64,000 bases of DNA from RGIG1959 sp045651865 (GTDB lineage Bacteria; Bacillota; Clostridia; Oscillospirales; Acutalibacteraceae). The stretch covers positions 10,453 through 74,452 of the forward strand of contig JAZRTC010000021.1 of assembly GCA_045651865.1 (NCBI GenBank), read 5' to 3'. The translations under genes were made by a program, and so were the position numbers. Positions within the stretch are counted from its first letter, which is position 1, and each line of letters opens with the position of its first letter. Positions 61,292-64,000 of the stretch are shown piece after piece. The notes below the pieces were generated by a model that searched no databases, was not told the DNA's origin, and was given only the letters and a program-made list of their open reading frames with translations.

Positions 61292-61321
61292 AGGCAGGGA
61301 TCAGGCTTTTTGAGAAGTGTC

Positions 61322-61350
61322 TTGCGTTTTGCCGCTTTTCGTGCTATAAT
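61322..61350 (+). promoter_or_regulatory. SigA-type promoter of the B12 operon
   Basis: TTGCGT (61322-61327), 17-bp spacer, TATAAT (61345-61350), followed by the riboswitch. Confidence 0.7.
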
Positions 61351-61394
61351 ACTCCTACAACAAAAGAATAAACGCAGATCATCGGATGCTTTTG

Positions 61395-61545
61395 GCATCG
61401 GTTACCGGACATACCGCGCGACGGTATTGTTAGGTGATAAGGGAATCGCGGTGAAAATCCGCAGCAACAGCCATTGCCGTAACTCTTGCATGCAAGTCAA
61501 GTCGGAATGCTTATCGGTCTGTGACACATAAAAGTCTCTTGGGCG
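61395..61545 (+). ncRNA. Cobalamin riboswitch
   Basis: Contains the B12-box region GGGAATCGCGGTGAAAATCC, the GCAGCAACAGCC and CCGTAAC segments that follow it, and AAGTCGGAATGCTTATCGG, in the order of the cobalamin aptamer. A terminator hairpin lies 80 bp downstream, before the DUF4430 lipoprotein gene, so control is probably by termination when B12 is bound. Ends are approximate. Confidence 0.8.
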
Positions 61546-61623
61546 AATAGGGGAGATGTGTGAAGATCGGTCAGGTATTTTCTGGCTGTATTTGGTATGG
61601 CAGGATACCATTGCTTTGCTCAC

Positions 61624-61656
61624 AGTACCCTTTTGAAGGGTACTTTTATTTTATCC
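61624..61656 (+). terminator. Riboswitch-controlled terminator
   Basis: AGTACCCTT, TTG loop, AAGGGTACT, then TTTATTTTAT, 31 bp before the DUF4430 gene. Confidence 0.75.
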
Positions 61657-61686
61657 TTTTGTGAAAAAAGGAAAGGATTGAGCAAA

Positions 61687-62115
61687 ATGAAACATGTCAT
61701 GAAATCGACCGTTGCGGTCATGCTGGTTGTCCTGTGCCTGTTCAGCTTTGCCGCCTGCGGCAATACGGCGGACAAAGCAGGACTGTGGGAAAACGCCACC
61801 TATGTAAAGGACACCACCTTCGGCGACGGCGCGAAAACGGTCGTCGTGGAGGTCAAGGCCGAGGAGAAGACGGTCACTTTTACCGTAAAAACCGACAAAG
61901 ATACTGTCGGCGCCGCTCTTATGGAGCACGGCCTCATCGCGGGTGACGAGGGCGACTACGGCCTTTACATCAAAGCTGTGAACGGTATCACCGCCGATTA
62001 CGATGTCGACCAGAGCTACTGGGCATTCCATATCAATGGCGAATATGCAATGTCGGGTGTGGACACCACCGAAATTTCAGAAGGTACAACCTATCAGCTT
62101 GTTTACACCAAATAA
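61687..62115 (+). CDS. DUF4430 lipoprotein, transcobalamin-like
   Basis: A 142-residue lipoprotein: signal and lipobox AACG near residue 24, then a DUF4430 domain (VGAALMEHGLIAGDEGDYGLYIKAVNGI, SYWAFHINGEYAMSGVDTTEI, GTTYQLVYTK). This domain resembles the C-terminal beta domain of transcobalamin and intrinsic factor. Position behind the cobalamin riboswitch suggests surface capture of a corrinoid. Overlaps the start of the ECF gene. Confidence 0.85.
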   Translation: MKHVMKSTVAVMLVVLCLFSFAACGNTADKAGLWENATYVKDTTFGDGAKTVVVEVKAEEKTVTFTVKTDKDTVGAALMEHGLIAGDEGDYGLYIKAVNGITADYDVDQSYWAFHINGEYAMSGVDTTEISEGTTYQLVYTK

Positions 62116-62644
62116 GGCGCCGAAACGCGCTTTGAGCGTACAGGAACTGGTCGTGTTCGCCATGCTAGGCACGCTGATGTTTGTCTCAAAGCTGCTTATG
62201 GAGGCGTTGCCCAACATTCACCTGCTCGGGATGTTGACAATGGTCTATACACTGGTGTTCCGCCAAAAGGCGCTGATCCCGCTGTATCTGTATGTGATGA
62301 TGAACGGTTTGTACGGCGGGTTTAACCTGTGGTGGATGCCGTATCTGTATGTGTGGACGGTGCTGTGGGCGGTGACGATGCTGTTGCCCAAACGGATGCC
62401 CAAAGCGGTCGCATGCGTGGTGTATCCCCTTGTGTGCGGCTTGCACGGACTTGCCTTCGGTACGCTGTATGCGCCTGCGCAGGCGTTGCTGTTCGGATTG
62501 AATTTCGAGCAGACGATGGCGTGGATTGTGGCGGGTCTGCCGTTTGATATCACGCACGGCATCGGCAATGTGCTGGCAGGGTTGCTGATTTTGCCGCTGG
62601 CGGAATTGTTACGAAAAATCCATGCGCGCAGTCAGCGCCTTTGA
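62099..62644 (+). CDS. ECF transporter S component, probable corrinoid uptake
   Basis: A 181-residue membrane protein with about five helices: LSVQELVVFAMLGTLMFVSKLLME, GMLTMVYTLVFRQKALIPLYLYVM, WWMPYLYVWTVLWAV, VVYPLVCGLHGLAFGTLYAPAQAL. It matches the substrate-binding S subunit of energy-coupling factor transporters. TTG 62099 is the most likely start and overlaps the lipoprotein gene. Riboswitch and neighbours point to cobalamin or a precursor as substrate. The shared ATPase module is not in this window. Confidence 0.82.
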   Translation: MFTPNKAPKRALSVQELVVFAMLGTLMFVSKLLMEALPNIHLLGMLTMVYTLVFRQKALIPLYLYVMMNGLYGGFNLWWMPYLYVWTVLWAVTMLLPKRMPKAVACVVYPLVCGLHGLAFGTLYAPAQALLFGLNFEQTMAWIVAGLPFDITHGIGNVLAGLLILPLAELLRKIHARSQRL

Positions 62645-62666
62645 ATAACAGATTGGTGGGATCAAG

Positions 62667-62909
62667 ATGAACATACCGCATTCGGCATCGTTTTTCCGCA
62701 ACACGGATTGCGAGTGGTTTCCGTGCCATAAGGTGGAATGTGATGAGGACTTCAACTGCCTGTTTTGCTATTGCCCGCTGTATGCGATGGACGATTGCGG
62801 CGGCAATTACAGCTACACCGACAGCGGAATCAAGGATTGCACCAACTGCACCGTACCGCACAAAGCCGAGAATTATGAGTATATTCTCGTAAAGCTGACA
62901 AAAGGATAA
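62667..62909 (+). CDS. Cysteine-rich small domain protein
   Basis: An 80-residue protein with ten Cys: CEWFPCHKVECDEDFNCLFCYCPLY, DCGG, IKDCTNCTVPH. This is the cysteine-rich small domain repeatedly found with cobalamin synthesis or uptake genes. Metal binding is likely. Last gene of the riboswitch operon, followed by a terminator. Confidence 0.85.
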   Translation: MNIPHSASFFRNTDCEWFPCHKVECDEDFNCLFCYCPLYAMDDCGGNYSYTDSGIKDCTNCTVPHKAENYEYILVKLTKG

Positions 62910-62910
62910 A

Positions 62911-62944
62911 AAACGGCTGAGGAAGAATCCTCAGCCGTTTTTTG
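62911..62944. terminator. Terminator of the B12 operon
   Basis: AAACGGCTGAGGA, AGAA loop, TCCTCAGCCGTTT, then TTT. Confidence 0.9.
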
Positions 62945-63077
62945 CGGCGGCGATATCGCGGGATAGCGCACGGTGTGCGGAAATGCGACACCTCACGGCG
63001 ATTATCGAATTTGTGGTTGAGTGTGTGCATATTGCGTGATACAATAAAGACAGAAGAAACGAAAAGGTGGGTTGACT

Positions 63078-63974
63078 ATGCCGCTCGATCTTGATAATAA
63101 GCTGGTGGTGGGGATTTCCTCGCGGGCGTTGTTTGATCTGGAAGAAGAAAATCGCATTTACGAAACCGAGGGTTTGCAGGCCTACGCGGCGTATCAGCAG
63201 GAGCACGAAAACGATGTGCTGGGGCCGGGCACGGCATTCCCGCTGATCAAGGCATTGCACAATCTCAATGGTGACGATCATCTGATGGAGATTATCGTTA
63301 TGTCCAAAAACAGCGCCGACACCAGTCTGCGCATCTTCAACTCCATCGCGCATTATGGGCTGGATATCAGCCGCGCCGCACTGGTCGGCGGCAAATCCAT
63401 CGCGCCGTATCTCAGCGCGTTTCGCACCGATCTGTTTTTGTCGGCAAATGAACAGGATGTGCAGGAGGCAATCAACGCCAACATCGCGGGCGGTATCATT
63501 TGCTCGCATGAGGCGTTCCCGATCGATCCCGCTGAGGAGATGCAGGAGATCCGCATTGCATTTGACGGCGATGCCGTGCTGTTTTCGGATGAATCCGAGC
63601 GGATCTATCAGGAGCGGGGACTGGATGCGTTTACCGAACATGAACGGCAGAATGCGCAAAATCCGCTCCCCGAAGGGCCGTTTGCCAAGCTGTTGAAAAC
63701 CATCTCCATCGTGCAGAACCGGATGGATCCCGCGCGCCCGATGCCGATTCGCACCGCACTTGTCACGGCGCGCAATGCCCCCGCGCACGAACGCGTCATC
63801 CGCACCCTGCGCAAGTGGGATGTGCGTGTGGATGAGTCGTTCTTTCTGGGCGGCATTGAGAAAAGCGAGGTGCTCAAAGCGTTCGGTGCGCACATCTTCT
63901 TTGATGATCAATCGGTGCATACCGACCCCGCTTCCAAGCTTGTCCCTGCCGCGCGGGTGCCTTGGAAAACATGA
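63078..63974 (+). CDS. Cytosolic 5'-nucleotidase (NT5C1-like)
   Basis: A 298-residue protein of the NT5C1 family, which dephosphorylates AMP and related nucleotides. Family landmarks: LVVGISSRALFDLEEENRIY (first motif, with the Ser/Asp variation of the group), EIIVMSKNSADTSLRIFNSI, IAFDGDAVLFSDESERIY, RTALVTARNAPAHERVIRTLR and AHIFFDDQ. ATG 63078 follows AAGGTGGGTTGACT. A TTGAGT-N17-TACAAT promoter precedes it. The gene ends 26 bp before the end of the window. Confidence 0.82.
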   Translation: MPLDLDNKLVVGISSRALFDLEEENRIYETEGLQAYAAYQQEHENDVLGPGTAFPLIKALHNLNGDDHLMEIIVMSKNSADTSLRIFNSIAHYGLDISRAALVGGKSIAPYLSAFRTDLFLSANEQDVQEAINANIAGGIICSHEAFPIDPAEEMQEIRIAFDGDAVLFSDESERIYQERGLDAFTEHERQNAQNPLPEGPFAKLLKTISIVQNRMDPARPMPIRTALVTARNAPAHERVIRTLRKWDVRVDESFFLGGIEKSEVLKAFGAHIFFDDQSVHTDPASKLVPAARVPWKT

Positions 63975-64000
63975 AAGGGCAGTGAAAAGTGAAGAGTGAA

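Noticed and set aside
1..64000. CRISPR arrays, tRNA and rRNA genes
   Set aside because: No regularly spaced repeats of 25-40 bp and no tRNA-like cloverleaf or rRNA sequence was noticed by reading; a covariance search was not possible.

Overview
The window looks like a chromosomal contig of an anaerobic, endospore-forming Clostridia bacterium, probably gut-associated and Ruminococcaceae/Oscillospiraceae-like. The basis is Gram-positive ribosome binding sites, a PerR-type regulator, a dockerin-bearing glycoside hydrolase, an IspDF fusion, a sporulation gene (spoVAD) and a cobalamin-controlled ECF transporter. This taxonomic placement is inference.

Layout. (1) 1-16.1 kb is ordinary chromosome: PerR-like repressor, proC, rsmD-coaD-coiled-coil protein, ispDF, then a compact type II restriction-modification island (methyltransferase, nuclease, controller protein), dacF-like carboxypeptidase with galactokinase, a secreted GH10-like enzyme with a dockerin, small metal-binding proteins, a Cu/Zn superoxide dismutase-like gene and a methyltransferase. 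(2) 16.50-59.76 kb is a 43,254-bp insertion that cuts spoVAD in two. The 5' part of the gene (minus strand) is at 60.38-59.76 kb and the 3' part at 16.51-16.12 kb. Both junctions carry the same 9-bp sequence in the same codon phase, and joining them gives an uninterrupted 336-residue SpoVAD with the family motif MAPAAADT at the seam. (3) 59.8-64 kb is chromosome again: the spoVAD start with a SigG-like promoter, an ArsC/Spx-family protein, a PAS protein, a B12-riboswitch operon (DUF4430 lipoprotein, ECF S component, Cys-rich protein) and a 5'-nucleotidase.

Inside the insertion. 16.5-22.4 kb holds a tightly packed minus-strand run of small enzymes (peptidase E-like, three GNATs including an AAC(6')-like one, MazG-like, pyrophosphatase-like, Nudix, uridine kinase-like). 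22.5-26.3 kb has a second superoxide dismutase copy, the large serine recombinase, and decayed replication/sigma-like genes. 27-32 kb is a TIR cluster: two tandem TIR-Sel1 proteins, a frameshifted TIR gene and a protein with a C-terminal TIR. 32-46 kb is AT-rich and contains a 1401-residue protein that joins a Hanks-type kinase, a TrkA/RCK-like Rossmann domain, a RyR domain and a Card1/DUF1887-like nuclease, followed by a free-standing RyR protein, a metallophosphatase and a double papain-like protein. 46-55 kb is one long operon with coiled-coil and membrane proteins, an OmpA-domain lipoprotein, two conjugation-type ATPases and a ClpP-like protease. 55-59.3 kb carries a leucine-rich-repeat membrane protein, a PHP phosphoesterase and a guanylate kinase fusion.

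How it may work together. Several units of the 32-55 kb region start with the same unusual promoter layout: a run of five or six C followed by T, then 24-25 bases, then a -10 hexamer, with no recognisable -35. This suggests one element-specific regulator links the kinase/RyR/nuclease protein and the envelope/ATPase/ClpP operon. The whole element appears to be an integrative element carrying defence-like and signalling cargo. Whether it leaves spoVAD during sporulation cannot be told from sequence alone.
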